The translations under genes and the position numbers were made by a program. A stretch of DNA of 64,000 nt from Monilinia fructicola (lineage: Eukaryota; Ascomycota; Leotiomycetes; Helotiales; Sclerotiniaceae), in contig VICG01000011.1 in assembly GCA_008692225.1 (NCBI GenBank), positions 868,001 to 932,000 on the forward strand, written 5' to 3'. The notes beneath the pieces were generated by a model. That model was not told the DNA's origin, did not search any database, and worked only from the letters and a program-made list of their open reading frames with translations. Below are positions 34,024 through 46,900 of this stretch, in pieces. The stretch's first letter is position 1; each line of letters begins with the position of its first letter.

Positions 34024-37000
34024 GAAAGACCAGCAAAATTCTCCGGAGGACCATAAGACAATGAATGAAGCACCAGGCACTGTCGATGCGAAGGCCTTAT
34101 ACCATATGTACTAATACAGCATTGGGCCGGCGTTTTGGAGCATAGATCCATGGTGGGATTTTTTGCTACTCGAGTCAAATATCACGAACATGTATTCTCA
34201 CACAAAAAACAAGACATCGTTTATCTTTGAACGTTTATCAGCATGGTGATCCTGCTGATCCTGTGATGCTTGGAAATCTATGCAAAAATTGATGTCCTCA
34301 GCATCACTTGTGTGTTCTTTGAATCTCGGAAACCAGCGACTCATATACCTTGGACTTCATCCATTAAGTTTGTGGATCATCATTTTGACCTTCCAGCTCA
34401 TCACAATAGGAAGGCACAGGTGTATTGCTTTACAGCATAGGATTTTCGGCAATTTCAGAGCAGTTACTCTTGATAGAACTTGGGATCGCATGGAACCAAA
34501 GGATGAAAGAAATGATTTTTCCATTCCTCATATGAAAAATAGGGCCTGCAAACAAGGAATCACCGGTACTTGTAAAGATTTCCCCTTGAATCTGCTTGTA
34601 GCGTCATTTATAAGGCTCGTGGGAGATATATCTAAGAGTATTCAATGGGCTTGATACCGGCAATAAGAGTTGCATGGAGAAGTAGATGAAATATCCGCTT
34701 TCGATGTTATTGGTGGCATTCCTAAAGGCATCTTTCAATCTTCCTCATGGTACATACGTTACCCGAATGTCAAGCGACGAAAATCTTTAGCCATAGAACG
34801 ATTACAGCACTGAATTACATCCTACAAAACCTCAAGAATTTATAGCAAGATATAATGCCCGGTTCATCTTAGCCTAGCTCTATGCGTCGAAACCTAGAAC
34901 GCAGCAGTAGTGAGCTGATTCTATTGGCACACGCATGCTTGGGTACACGTTACATCGACATCTGTTGCCTTGGTGGTCGTATACGTGGAGCGGCCAAGGC
35001 CGGTAATGGTTCATGCAGCGACAGCACATGATTCGACACCGGCTTAGATTTTTCATGCGCTCGGAATGATCGAGGAGCTTGTTGCAGCCGCGGCCGGAGC
35101 TTCCTTGGGAGTTCCTGCGAATCTGGAATTGCAAGCATTTCTGCATTCCGCTTCACATATCTAGCCACCTCCTTCGAGATCCTTGTCTTAGCATTATACC
35201 ATACTCGCCGTCTTCTGATGGACGTTCTGGGATCTTCAAGATGATCAAATAATAGTAGAAGTGTGGAAATACATTGAATACATCAAATTGTATCACCCAA
35301 GTATGCATTCATGAGCTTGTCTCGACTGATGCATATGATCGCTAAATTACAGGGGTGATTTGTTGATTAGCGCAGGGCACTCAACCCCATGATTTCTATT
35401 TCTAGTGGGTTGAAACCTGGTAGCCTTAAGGACTTTTTCTTTCTGGTAATGTGCGATGTAAAGCGTCTCTTGAGCAGAATAGAGCCCGATGTCTAAGTCA
35501 ACATCTAGCACACTCCAAATAAAGACAAGAACCGCCTTGCCCGAGGTCTTTCTGTCGGTAATACGGCACGGGGAGCAGATTCAATATCTGGGATACATTC
35601 ATGGAAGTTTGAGAGTATTAATGATGATTATGAAGTCTTTTCGCCGTTATCGTGCGGTTCATGTTGTTCAGACGTTGGGTTTGTATCGTTTATCTAATTA
35701 TATCTTCAATTCATACCGACTTGATCTCAGCATTCTCGTCTTGCCCTGGCATATATCTCCGAATGAGAATACATCTGAGAATGACATAGCATAGGCATCC
35801 CAAATAAAGACAATAGAGCTTCTATCTCCGTTGCTTTATATCATATCCGTTATCCAAAATAATGGTCTCCTTTCGACCGTCTGTTAATTCCCGGTCTGCA
35901 CTCTTAAATTACTCGAGTACCCATATTCATACAAAGCTCTAACCCAACATACATCTATATTCATCACTCGATTCCATTCCCTGATCACTTCTCTCCCGGA
36001 TTCGATAATTGGCAGTATCTTTTTGCACCAATGGATAATATTACTTCCTCGGGAGAAAGTTTCCTTATCTTTGATGGCCACGCGTACTTGATTCATCATA
36101 ATCACATACTATTCTCTGCCTAGTCTCATATCTTCTTCCATTTTTGTTTCACTGTGCTTCCCATGTCCAGAGACTTTCATACTCAGAAACCGGGAGATTG
36201 TTGCTCAAAAATATTATCACGGGTAGGAGGTTATGACAAGTTAAATATATAGTGTATTGTATGCATTGTATGTATGGTACGTAAGGAAAAGTAACGCAAG
36301 CATGTTTTGCTATAACGTCACTATCTTTCATATATCAAGATATTTTATTGCTGATAATCTTCAGCGTCAATGATTTGGCCCTAAAAAGAAGTTCGAATCT
36401 ACATACAGCGCTTCCTTTGAGGCGAGAGCAAACTCACAAGCCCCAAGTATGATTGGAGAAGCAGAGCGAATGCGACGTATGGAAATATCAATCGTTCATT
36501 TCAAGGGATGTGAGGAAGTGTTATAATCACCCGTGGGGTATTTATAGCCGAGGGCAGAAGTGAGATGCAGGACTAGCTGTGGTAAATCTAAATGTGTATT
36601 ATTGAGAGATGAAAAAGTACTAATATTACTTCTTATCTTTGTATGAGATTGAAACCACCACCGTCATCGCTCCAATTCCAATATCAAAATCCTCTAACAC
36701 CATCCCACTTTGAATATTGATTTATTCCCAATCTCCAGTATAGTCGGCGCAGCGCCTCTTGATAATCCTTCACTCATCAGATATCTAGTCTTCAGTCCCG
36801 GATTTTGGTTTTTCAACCTCCCATCTTAAGGTTGGTCGGGTTGGTGCTGAATACCCGTATCTTGCAAGTTCTGTAAGGAGTGAATGGGAGCTTTGATAGC
36901 CAAGTCCAGGTCATTCCTCCCATGTCTAAATCCGAAATCGGAACAATTCTCATTAAACACTATAGATCCACAATATGTTTCCCAAGCAAGAGAAGTACTG

Positions 37001-38019
37001 TGATTCCTCAGGCCGAACCTCAGAGGATTAACTCAAACTCGCATATCCTCTAGATAGAAAGCCACCACCAAAAGACGTCCACTTCCCAACCAATTATAAC
37101 GGCTATCACTATTGCTTTATTGTTGTTTCTCTATATTTGCCTTGATTTCTACCCACCGCTCCTCACACCTCCGATTTCCAAGCCTCTGCTCGCAACACCT
37201 GCAAAGCCAGACAGCCAGTTCCGAAGTAGCTCAACCCTTATATCGTTTGCGTCGCATCTCATACTCTCAGATCATTAGTTTACAAGGAAGCGTTTAGGCA
37301 AGACGGTAGGATGTGATATCAAAATGGAAAAATCTTTGCTTCATATTCAGAGCGATAATGGGAGATACTGAAAAGTATATAAGGACGATAGGAAATTCTT
37401 TTTATCCCTCCCATGTGGCACTGGAACTGAATCATTTTTGCCGTGGATTGCCTATTGGATACTTATCACTAACCACATCATATACATGACAGAGATGATT
37501 GAAAGTGACTGAGGATTTATCTATTACAATTCCAACTATCTTTGTTGTTGATACTATGCCCGTGTTTTCTAAGACGAGTGATGGATGTATTGACCATGAC
37601 GATTTTTGGCTGTCGGCTCTATATTCTCGCTAAAAAAAGGATCATTCAACGGGTTCTGGAAGAGAGAATACTGAATTGAAATATCAGATTGTTTCCAGAC
37701 TTTGAGGCAGGACATGGTGTATCTTCTTGTGAAGTACTGTACGATTAAGACTATGTTGGCTATGATATCTAACCTGCTTATATTTCAAAGCCACGAGTAT
37801 AATAGGAGACTGCGCACTGCAATCGATGATTCGAGCATGTTACACATCTTTCGTATTCTCTATAATTAGAGTAAGTAAATTGCACAGGACAAATACAACC
37901 AAGCTCCAATATTTTCCCGAACTCCTACCCCTCTCCAAACAAAAATCATGAACAATTTACACGTAAGGGTATTCCGATTTTATTTGTCCTATCCCAAGTT
38001 TTCGTTCTGTTGACCGGTT
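34024..38019. other. Long spacer without recognised gene
   Basis: About 4 kb, AT-leaning. Frames of 60-124 codons occur (34280-34654 on +, 34880-35168 on -) but none carries a recognisable motif. A Cys-rich frame at 34880-35146 on the minus strand starts without ATG. I see no RNA gene or mobile element. Confidence 0.35.
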
Positions 38020-39399
38020 TTACAGCCCGTTCACCGGACCGCCTCGACTTCTCCTTCGGCTAACCCGTCCCGATGACCCTACACCAGCTTCACTAAAACT
38101 GGTGCCCAAACCAGAATCACTTCTCCTACCAGCTTGCCAACTCCCTTCCCCTTGTTCATCCTCATCATCTGCATCCCCTCCGAGTGGCAAAATCACCGTT
38201 TCTTCCAATATCTTTTCTTCTTCCTCTTCTTCCTTCTTCATACCCACCGGTGGATAAACCAATGGCATCTGTCTCCTTACCGTCGGGAACGTTCTAGGCG
38301 TATCTGAAAGGTCCGGCTCATCATCCGTTGCCTCTTGCTTAATTATGTCTCCACCCTTTCCAACCTCCTTGTCTCTTGCTACCAGTTTTTCTTTCCTCCC
38401 CTCAAAACACAACTTTAAGATTCCCCATCCAACGATACACCCTAGCATTTCTGCCCCCCAAAACGTACCTACCCCCACAATCGCACTCCCGATCCTCCAA
38501 TTCCACATCCACCATCTCAATCCACTCAATTTTGCCCTCATAACTATTCTGCATCCATAAATTTGTATTTCCCCGGACTCCTTCTCAACGACCACTTCTA
38601 CTGCACGCGGCACGTTTTTATTCCCTCTTGGAAAACTGACACCTTCGGCCATATCCACCAGAATCTTCTCATCCTCCCTTTTCCACCCAAGCACGTACAA
38701 TGGGGCGTTTACCAGCTTCCCTAGACCGGATATCAACTCACTCTCATACGTAAGAATGGTAGGCCGCCGAGAAGAGAAAAGTACATCTTCATTCTTGGTA
38801 ATTCTCGACAGGGGCAGTAGATGCTCGACGCCTGGTATGGAACTGGGAGTTCTATAAGCAGACCCGAGGAAATTCACGTGTACCATGAAGTTTCCGGCTC
38901 TGAGATTTAAAGGAGAACGCGGCATGTGCAATTCGAGCTGAATATCGTATTCCTGGCGTGTTACGAGGGAGTTGTCAAGGGTGACTATGCCGTGGGGATG
39001 CTGGTCTGGTCTGCGTTTATTCCTGTATTAGCACACCTTGTTCCCATTTCTTCTCATCTTATCCCAGAATCAACACTCCATCTGCCATTAAAGAGCTCCG
39101 GCACAATGATATACGCACGCAAACTGCAACCAAACCTTCCTCTCCACTCCCACAGCCGGTACCCAACTCCAATAAAAGCCCGCATAAGCTAGCACCGCAA
39201 ATCCAAACAATACAAGCGACGTGGTCAGAAATAATATGGTGTTTAGATATGTCTTGCGCGCCGGCTTTGATGTCGCGATTGCAATTGGATTGCGAATTAT
39301 GGTATCCTGTTCACGTGTGCCTGGTTAGCTAGAGGGAATGTATTAAATACATAGGACAGAAATCGATGCGAGGAGGTGAAAATTTGCAATAATTACCAT
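38020..39399 (-). CDS. Seipin family protein (lipid-droplet assembly)
   Basis: Seipin is an ER membrane protein at ER-lipid droplet contacts that controls droplet formation. Exons: 39397-39399 (a single ATG codon), 39119-39306 and 38020-39022, with introns of 90 and 96 nt and matching phases. The second exon gives RNPIAIATSKPARKTYLNT, then a membrane helix (ILFLTTSLVLFGFAVLAYAG) and a luminal start (WSWVPAVGVERKVWLQF). The third exon opens NKRRPDQHPHGIVTLDNSLV, and the luminal beta-sandwich includes LELHMPRSPLNLRAGNFMVH. A second membrane helix (SAIVGVGTFWGAEMLGCIVG) follows, then an acidic cytosolic tail with a Glu run and RRRSRGG near the end. The frame is intact. The gene is divergent from the IMPACT-family gene with 463 bp between starts. 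Confidence 0.88.
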
Positions 39400-39862
39400 T
39401 ATAATGTGTGCTTTTGTTATCCCATTACATTGTTCGTGGTGAGGGGTGATATGGGGATATGAGGGTCTTTGTAGGTGAGCGTGGAGTGATTGCGCGTTCC
39501 GTTGTGAGGTTGGTTGGTCGGTTGAAAATGCTGGGGTAACAAAATGACGTCGGCTCCCAGTGACCCTTGTTGTAATCCTGTGAATCTTATAATCGCTCCC
39601 GGTGAGCCTCCACCTGACAATTTCGAAACAGCAAGCTTCGGAGGCGGCGCACTTATCAACTCATATGATATATGGGAAAAAGTGTCGTAAACCCGATAAA
39701 TTGATGAAATCAACAAAAACTTACACAATTGGGTTTTTCCGAAGCCAGATCTACCAGAAAATATAACTTGGGATAATCTCATTCTGTGGATGACCTCATC
39801 GTGTCGCAAGCTAACGAAGACACAATCTCTAAAGCGGTGCCGTACACCAGAAGAGCATTGAT
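39400..39862. promoter_or_regulatory. Divergent promoter region, seipin / IMPACT-family gene
   Basis: This 463-bp region lies between divergent start codons. A 130-codon frame at 39417-39809 on the minus strand falls within it, but it matches nothing and is taken as chance. No specific factor site is claimed. Confidence 0.4.
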
Positions 39863-41404
39863 ATGGCTTCTCAAGCTGAGATGCAAGACCTTCTCCGCCT
39901 TTTCACAAATGGTCGTAATAAAATACCAATACTTACAGCAATGCAGCGCGTCAAAGCTCTACAAAGCGCATCTATAACTCCCTCCATCTCAACCCTCGCC
40001 TCGACCCCTCCGGTTACTCTTCAATCCGCCCTCTCAATTGATGAAAAAGCTGCCAAGTCCTTAATCACTGCCTGTAAGAATGCAGGAAAGACAGCAGGAA
40101 AGCGGCCCGCCAGCGAAATCGATGCCACAAGCAAAGGAGGGCTGAAGCGTGTTAAAACATTCGAATCAGCATATTCCTTGCCAGTTGAGCAAACAGAAGA
40201 GGAGTTAGAAAAGAGTTTAGAGTTACCGGAAAGTGTGAGAGATGAAGCGAGGATTGAGGAGACGACAATTTACACGAATAGAGCACCACTGGTCTTGGCA
40301 TGGGCATTGCAACTCCTCAAGTATACAATGCCGGGACAGGGATTAAGTGGGAGATTGAGTTTAGCGCAAGCGCTGGTTAGTGCGAATAGTAAGAGCAAGG
40401 CGGAGAGTTTAGGGCTGAAAGGAAAAGGGAAGGATGGGGACGAAGGGCAGGGATGGCCGAAAGTGAAGATCATGGGGCGGGAGATTGGTGTTTTGAAGAG
40501 AAGTGGTTATGGTAGTGCATCGGAGGAAAGCAGTGGGAGGAGCAAAAATGAGAGTGCGCTGGTGAAGGGGGAAGTGAAGGAGGAAGAGGGAAATATTGCG
40601 GTCAAGGATGGTTCGAGGAATGAATGGACCATCTCTGCACCCACCACATCTAAAGGGTCAACGTTCGTTGCCCGCTCGATATCCATATCTTCACCCAATC
40701 AAGCTCGTACTCTTCTCCAAACTCTTCTCAAGGAACCTAGAGTCTCTGATGCAAGCCACAATATTACAGCTTTCCGTGTTCAGGGCGATCATGGAATCAT
40801 CGAAGATTGGAACGATGATGGTGAATCAGGTGGCGGCAAACACATACTGGGGGTTCTTCAGAATAATGATATAGTTGGGGTTCTACTTGTGGTCTCGAGA
40901 TGGTATGGGGGTGTTATGTTGGGACCTGATCGTTGGCGAATCATGACACAAGTTTCCAACGATGCATTATCGCAACGCTTAAGGGTCGCGGGACGTATCG
41001 GCAGTGGAGAACAATTATGGGGATTAGACATTGAGGCTATGAACTCGTCAAGTGGAGGAATCAGTATGCCGATTCATAGACCGGAGGGAGCGAGAAGATA
41101 CATTTTGAATGCGTTTGCATCGCCCCCAGATGATAAAAAAGGGGAGGAGAAAGAGAGGAGTAAGAAGAGGAAGTCTGCGAATATATTAGCCGAAGAGAAA
41201 GAGGAAAATCTGAGATTGCTAATGGGGGCGTTAGATTTACTCTTTGAGAGCTGGGTAGACCATATTGGGCGGGATGAGTTAGATAGGAGGGCTTGGGGAT
41301 GGTATGTGCAAGTGAGACCCGAGGTTGACAGTGGGGTTGCGGGTTGGGGTGGAAAGGGGGTAGTGAAGTTGAGTGAGATACTGGCTTTAAGGAGGACTTT
41401 GTGA
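39863..41404 (+). CDS. IMPACT / YIH1-family (UPF0029) protein, 513 aa
   Basis: An intact single-exon gene. The UPF0029 fold (residues about 265-380) reads GSTFVARSISISSPNQARTL, then GGGKHILGVLQNNDIVGV and LLVVSRWYGGVMLGPDRW, which is the family signature. Family members with an RWD domain (IMPACT/YIH1) restrain the eIF2-alpha kinase GCN2; this one has no visible RWD domain. It has instead a long N-terminal region (MASQAEMQDLLRLFTNGRNK, then a helical TNRAPLVLAWALQLLKY block) and a basic, Ser-rich linker. The C-terminal region after the fold is helical and ends SEILALRRTL. A GCN2-related role is therefore only a possibility. The ATG at 39863 is the first in a long open frame. Confidence 0.82.
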   Translation: MASQAEMQDLLRLFTNGRNKIPILTAMQRVKALQSASITPSISTLASTPPVTLQSALSIDEKAAKSLITACKNAGKTAGKRPASEIDATSKGGLKRVKTFESAYSLPVEQTEEELEKSLELPESVRDEARIEETTIYTNRAPLVLAWALQLLKYTMPGQGLSGRLSLAQALVSANSKSKAESLGLKGKGKDGDEGQGWPKVKIMGREIGVLKRSGYGSASEESSGRSKNESALVKGEVKEEEGNIAVKDGSRNEWTISAPTTSKGSTFVARSISISSPNQARTLLQTLLKEPRVSDASHNITAFRVQGDHGIIEDWNDDGESGGGKHILGVLQNNDIVGVLLVVSRWYGGVMLGPDRWRIMTQVSNDALSQRLRVAGRIGSGEQLWGLDIEAMNSSSGGISMPIHRPEGARRYILNAFASPPDDKKGEEKERSKKRKSANILAEEKEENLRLLMGALDLLFESWVDHIGRDELDRRAWGWYVQVRPEVDSGVAGWGGKGVVKLSEILALRRTL

Positions 41405-42044
41405 ATGGTTGAACCAGTTCTGAGCGGGCTGGTGCGTAGGTGAACTGCGTGGGTGAACTGTTGAATGAATTTCTCCTGCTCTGATTGATGTTCTATGGGG
41501 GAATGGCATCAATGGCAATATGGATAGGACTTGTTAACGTCAATCCTTTATTGGACTTGACTCAACTAACTCCGTGACCAAAGACCTATAATTGAGACAC
41601 AGGAAGTAGAAACTTCTGTAGACGCCTCGCTGATGACACATATGATTACCAACTGGTGACTCGGATATGTATCACTAACTTCAGATGCGGTGAATGATTA
41701 TTATGAACCAATACGGATCGAAGTGCAAGAACATCATTTACAGCCTCCTCATTACTTTCGCGAATGCAATTCCAAGTCTCATGTTGGTGTATAATAAGTT
41801 TCTGATAATTGTAAACCAGGTTGACTTTGACCTTCCGCTTTTAATTACCCTATCTTTATGTTTGCACCGAGACCAAACATGTTGTGATGGAACACAGGAG
41901 AGTTCAAGTAACAAATTTGATTGTGAGTTAAGACGATAAAAGGTATGTATGAGTGAGTGATACAGGCAACATAAGCCTTCCAAACTGATCGATTATTCAA
42001 CAGGCTGTACGTATCATATCACCTGGAAACATCTTTCCACCATT
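41405..42044. other. Convergent 3' spacer
   Basis: This 640-bp stretch lies between the 3' ends of the IMPACT-family gene and the peroxidase. Nothing coding is recognised; it should hold both 3' UTRs. Confidence 0.4.
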
Positions 42045-42984
42045 TCACCCAGTAACATGCCTCAAAATCCCCGTAACAGGATCATACCCCCCAAATGCCA
42101 ATCCCACCGTCTGCGCCGTAACCTCCAACCCCTCAGGCAAAACATCTTTGTTTGCCGCCACCAACTCCAAAAATCATGACCCCCAACGACGCTAAATTCG
42201 TCTGACACTTACCTCGCCTCCAACCTTCTTTGTATGGCAGCCGTTCCTCTTCAAAGAAAACCCTTACCCACTCTAAATCTGCGACCCCCTCCACTGGATC
42301 ACCTAACACACTCAAATACAACGCCGACTCTCCATAACTCAAAAGAAACTGTTGTGCTTGATAAACGAACTGTGCATCTTCCTTCTCTTCAGTCTTTAAT
42401 CGCGCGTATTTGGCGGCTGCGGCGATGGGGATAGAGGTTCTGGTTTGGGATGAGTAAAATGCAAGGACTTGATTAAAGATTGTTTGGTTGAAGGAATAGT
42501 TATCATGATTTGGCGAGGTGAAATAGTCGGAGCGGGAAAGAGAAGCGTCATGTTCGATGGGGAAATTATGTTCGTTCAAATTGTCGAGATCAAATGATGT
42601 AGCCAGGAGGTTTCCTGGAACTGAAAGGAGACCAGCGCCACCAATGGCTGTGGCGAAATCTGCTCCGACACTAGAACGGGGGTTAGTTTCTTGGCGTGAA
42701 ATGTATACAGCACGGGTAGAAAAGAGACGATAAACAAGGGGTTAGTGCAACCATGGCAATGGAGAGATATACTTCAAAGCAGTGTCCAATGCGGCGATAA
42801 GATCAGGAATCGTAATGCCTTTTCCATCATGTGGGAGAAACCCATGATTTGCAAGGGAGTTGATTCCAGGACATGGTGACCGGACATCACCCGCGCCAGG
42901 GGGAGACCACGCGGTGAAATTTCCTTGAGCATTTGCAAGACATATTGGCAATGCTGCCATCAAGATGAAAGTATTACCAAACAT
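42045..42984 (-). CDS. Secreted haem-thiolate peroxidase (chloroperoxidase / unspecific peroxygenase family), one frame break
   Basis: An extracellular peroxidase of the chloroperoxidase (peroxidase family 2) type, which oxidises or oxygenates organic substrates with hydrogen peroxide. It begins with a signal peptide (MFGNTFILMAALPICLANAQ). The proximal haem-ligand motif is SPCPGINSLANHGFLPHDG; its Cys in PCP binds iron. The distal acid-base and cation site is NEHNFPIEHDASLSR, where the Glu of EHD is the expected catalytic residue. Exons: 42773-42984 and 42045-42670, with the junction reading TALNVGADFATAIGG. In the second exon an A5 run at 42169-42173 shifts the frame; dropping one base gives LGVMILELVAANKDVLPEG and a natural end (GYDPVTGILRHVTG). 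Length, about 270 residues, fits the short-form family. Confidence 0.88.
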
Positions 42985-43935
42985 TAGGAAGGAGGTAAAC
43001 TAAGTGATCGTAAGAAAGAATAAGTATGGACAGCTGTACAGAAATAGAGAAACAGAAGGATGTCAATACTGTCTATGTTATATGAAAAGGACCTCTCGCT
43101 AAACTGATAGAACTATCATCAAAACAGATAGATGTATGAGTTTTGACAGAATAATTTCCTTTATTTTCATCAGAGTAAATTGAAAAGATATCCATCATTT
43201 GTATCTTTGACCTTGGTAACGGTTGCGGGGCGACTCTAAGATCCCTATTAGGGTCGAGCTATTCAAGCACACCCATTCATAGACGAGCGTTTATCAAACC
43301 ATAACAACTAGTTTTGAATGACCAGAGAAGATCTTCACCATCAAAGCGAAGCCTCTCGCTTATCTATGATGTATTTTTGAGGACTAACGATACTTTTAAC
43401 CACACCATCATAAATAATGATAACAAGTCATATGAAGAAAGGCAGAAAAAACTTCCAATATAATGAGGGGAATGATCACCAATGAACGAAATAATTTCCA
43501 GAAAAAGATAGTGAACTCCATTGTATGATACATAAAAGATTTGCCGTCTTCCCACATAAACAGCAACTAAGCCAAACCATTCCCGCGCCATATGTCTGTT
43601 TTCCCCACGCCACCAGAATTTTTTGCCCACCCTTATCTTTCTGACATACAGAAGGTAGGCAAGGAAACATTAATCGTGTAAGCTGCATTAAAAAGAAGTT
43701 TTTATCGTTCCCTGTTCCCACCATGAGTATAGCAGATCTTGCAAAAAATCCCAATTCCTTTCACTCGCTATGCAGTAGACAAACCGGAAAGATCTGTAAC
43801 AGGAACGCCGAATGTGACCTAAGAGGTTATGTAACAATGAGGAGACAGATCTTGGAAACTTTCAGTCTCTGGCGTGACACATCTATATATTAGTGTCAAA
43901 ATTTCCAGATCTGATCTGGTTGATGTTATGCAATC
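42985..43935. other. Spacer between peroxidase and NOT1
   Basis: About 950 bp without a recognised gene. It holds the promoter of the peroxidase and the 3' region of NOT1. Overlapping minus-strand frames at 43364-43754 match no family. Confidence 0.4.
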
Positions 43936-46900
43936 TTATCTTGAGAGAGATCGCTGCACGATAACAGCAATTCTATCAGCGACCTATTTGAACTTTGGTT
44001 AGTCGTTTGAGTAACATGGGACAGTGATGGGTCCTACCTCTGGCGTTGATTTGATATATGGTAAGTCAAAAAATGTGTATTTCTCATTTTTGACGAGTTC
44101 GATGACCGTCACAAGTACACCCCAAGGGATTGGTAGGGAGATGAATGCTCTTTCTAACAGAACCCGAAGGATTTGTTGACTGATATCTGACTCTTCCTGG
44201 TCATTGAAATCATTTCCAAATAGTTCCAGAATAGCTTGCATGAAATAATGCGTATGGGAGTTAGGGAATCGAAGTTGGTTGACCATGCTCGTTATGAGGT
44301 AGTGTCGAGCTTCTGGATTCAGTTCATGCACAAGCATTGAGATCAAAGCAGAATCGGCAGAACTGCGAACAAAAGTCGGCCCTCCCTTTTGTCTGGCTTT
44401 TTGCCACCGCATACATAACGATGTGCAGAACGACAGATTCGATTAGCTGCAAATCAACATTGATGGGCACAAACCCTGGTCCCGTGACTCCAGGTTGCTT
44501 ACGTTGTATGGTATGCGTTATATGAGCCACCGCATCCTCCGAAGGTCCATTTTCTAAGGCCTGGTCAAGAATTTCAAGTAGGCCAGTTGATTGTAAGTTG
44601 CCTTCAATGTCATTGATGACCTCTGGTGATATGCGAATCTCATCAATGCGGTCAATTTTCAAACCTGGCTGCAACGGATCTGGTAGCTTAGAAATTGTCG
44701 GGTGAGCGTTGAGAACGAGATTTAACAATTGCACACAGTTACTTGGAATGCTGCTACATAACTTCGAGGAGTGTGCTGCCAAGAAGTCGGGATAATCGTG
44801 TTGCAATACAACGAAGAATTTGAAAACCCCTTGGTAAATATCCCTTGTGGCCATGGATAATTGCAATGGCTTCAGTAGCTCGCCGACGTAAGACAGCAAA
44901 CATTCCGTAAGTTTCGCAAGTGGTTGCCACCCCATTTCATCCGGCAATCCCATCAATGGCGCAAGGAAGAAGCGATGAGAGATCAAAGTCATCCAACCAT
45001 ATACAAAGCCTGGGAAATACGCTGGCTGGAGTTTGACAAGCTTTTCAGCAAATGTCAAAATGAGTTGATGGTTCTCCGCTTCAGTTAAGTCGGTCGAGAA
45101 GGAACTCAAGTGACAAAGTGTCGAGGAGAAAAGTCGTGTAAAGACCTTCTGGTTGAAGCCTTCGCCACGCATGACATGATGATGATTTAGAACCAGTGTT
45201 ATGACGGATAGGATTGATTCCAGGAATGCAGCTTTGTCGCCTTTCACTTCGCCCTCGCGCTCATAACCCTTAACTAGTAAAGATATAAGCTTTGCCAGCG
45301 CATCGATAGGAACATAAGCATCGTTGAGGAAACCATGCATTTGGATCAGCTGTTCAAATCGTTCGACTGACGTATCGATTGAAAGGCGCAGAAACAGGCA
45401 GAGATCTTCCTTGTCATTGATGAGTTGCCTGTTATACATGTGAGAAATGAAAACCAGAGCTGCCCTTTCTGGAGCAATGGGATTGCTAAACAAGTGGATC
45501 CATTCTTCGAAGACGTATTCCATTTGATCTTGGCGAAATGTAAGACGATCATCTTGACTACGACCGACACTTTTCGGGAGGGCTGAAGCTGCGAGCTTTG
45601 TCTTGAGCTGTTGGCCAACTTCTAATTCCGGCTCTTTTGAGATCCAATCGAAAGCGACCTCCAAACTTTTCGCGACATCAGTGTACAATGCCAGTGGCCG
45701 ATCATTTAAGAATACCTGCTCTAGAAGAGAAAGGAAGAATTCTAGGGTTCCTTCTCTGCGCTCAGCTAAGGCTGTGGAAGTAGCGAAGTCGACGCGTGCC
45801 CAATCGATAATTTCAGCCTTGATCAGTGCAATGACCAGTGGGACATGGAAAAAAGCTTCTCCAACTTGCTGCCCAATAATCGTAGAAACCCGACTTGCAC
45901 AACGGCCACCGATCCTAATAATGTTCTCGAGTACATGTACTAAGCACTCAATCACTAAAGTATTTTCGGTGCCGCTGAACACTATGGTGCAGATTTGCTC
46001 AACAATCCATATGTCATAAGGTTCTTGCCCCTGCTGGCTTCTGATAATCAGACTGTATAAAGCATCCAAGATCTCAATTACCGGATGTGGTCGAGGGAGT
46101 TCCATGTAGTGCACCTCAGGAATAGTTTCAGTGGTATGTTCAAGATCATGCAATAGTCTTTGCACTTTTTCTGGCAATCCTTGGAGATTCATGGTCATGT
46201 TTAAGCCCCTTCCACTTGACAAAGCTGAAGGTTGGCTGTAAGAAGCTTGTTGATTGTTAACGAGTGACATCGCAGGAGTCTCAGCAGGCGTTGGAAGGTT
46301 TGGAACAGCTGGAAATTGATCCTGCAGGAGATCGTTGGTGATTGATCTTGTTGCATCTGAAGCTGTTGCAACGTGAGTAGTACCTGCTAAGGAGCCTGCT
46401 ACTGAGCCTCTATCGGCGATAGGTAGCAGCCGTGGCTGACGAGCGAACTCATCGTATATAGCCATTTGCTCTTGATTGAGGCCAGTAAGTGACGGCTGCA
46501 ACTTATATGGGCTTGGAATGGTCCATGCCCAACGGCTTAGTTGTGGGTCAATATATGGATCATCTGGTCGTCTCATGTGGTGAAGGCGGCGGGCTTCCAA
46601 CTCCGGCTCCAATATTTCTTCGATTTCGGGAACAGCACGCTCCTCGGCCTTCTTTTCGACTTGACTGCAGGCCAAGTCAAGGTTTGAATTAACACACATG
46701 ATTATGGTTCCTTCAGGTAACTGATGCTCGACCGATAGTGTTCTGATATAATTTGTCATGCTTGCCCGTAATGGTTCTTTGGAAGTTACCAAGGCAAGGC
46801 TACCAGCAGTTTTCTTAACCATGTTAATAGCCGCAGAGCGTACGCGAGCTTCATTCGGCTCAGTTGCGAAGTCTTTGTGTATCATCTGGGCAGTCGAGAT

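Noticed and set aside
34880..35146. Cys-rich minus-strand frame as a possible small secreted effector
   Set aside because: It has no ATG start and no signal peptide.
39417..39809. 130-codon minus-strand frame upstream of seipin
   Set aside because: It falls in the divergent promoter region and includes a chance P-loop-like GRSGFGKTQ but no other ATPase feature.
42133..42200. Intron at the 3' end of the peroxidase
   Set aside because: A GTAAGTGT donor is present, but one extra base in the A5 run explains the frame change and keeps the conserved SLGVMILELVAANKD text.
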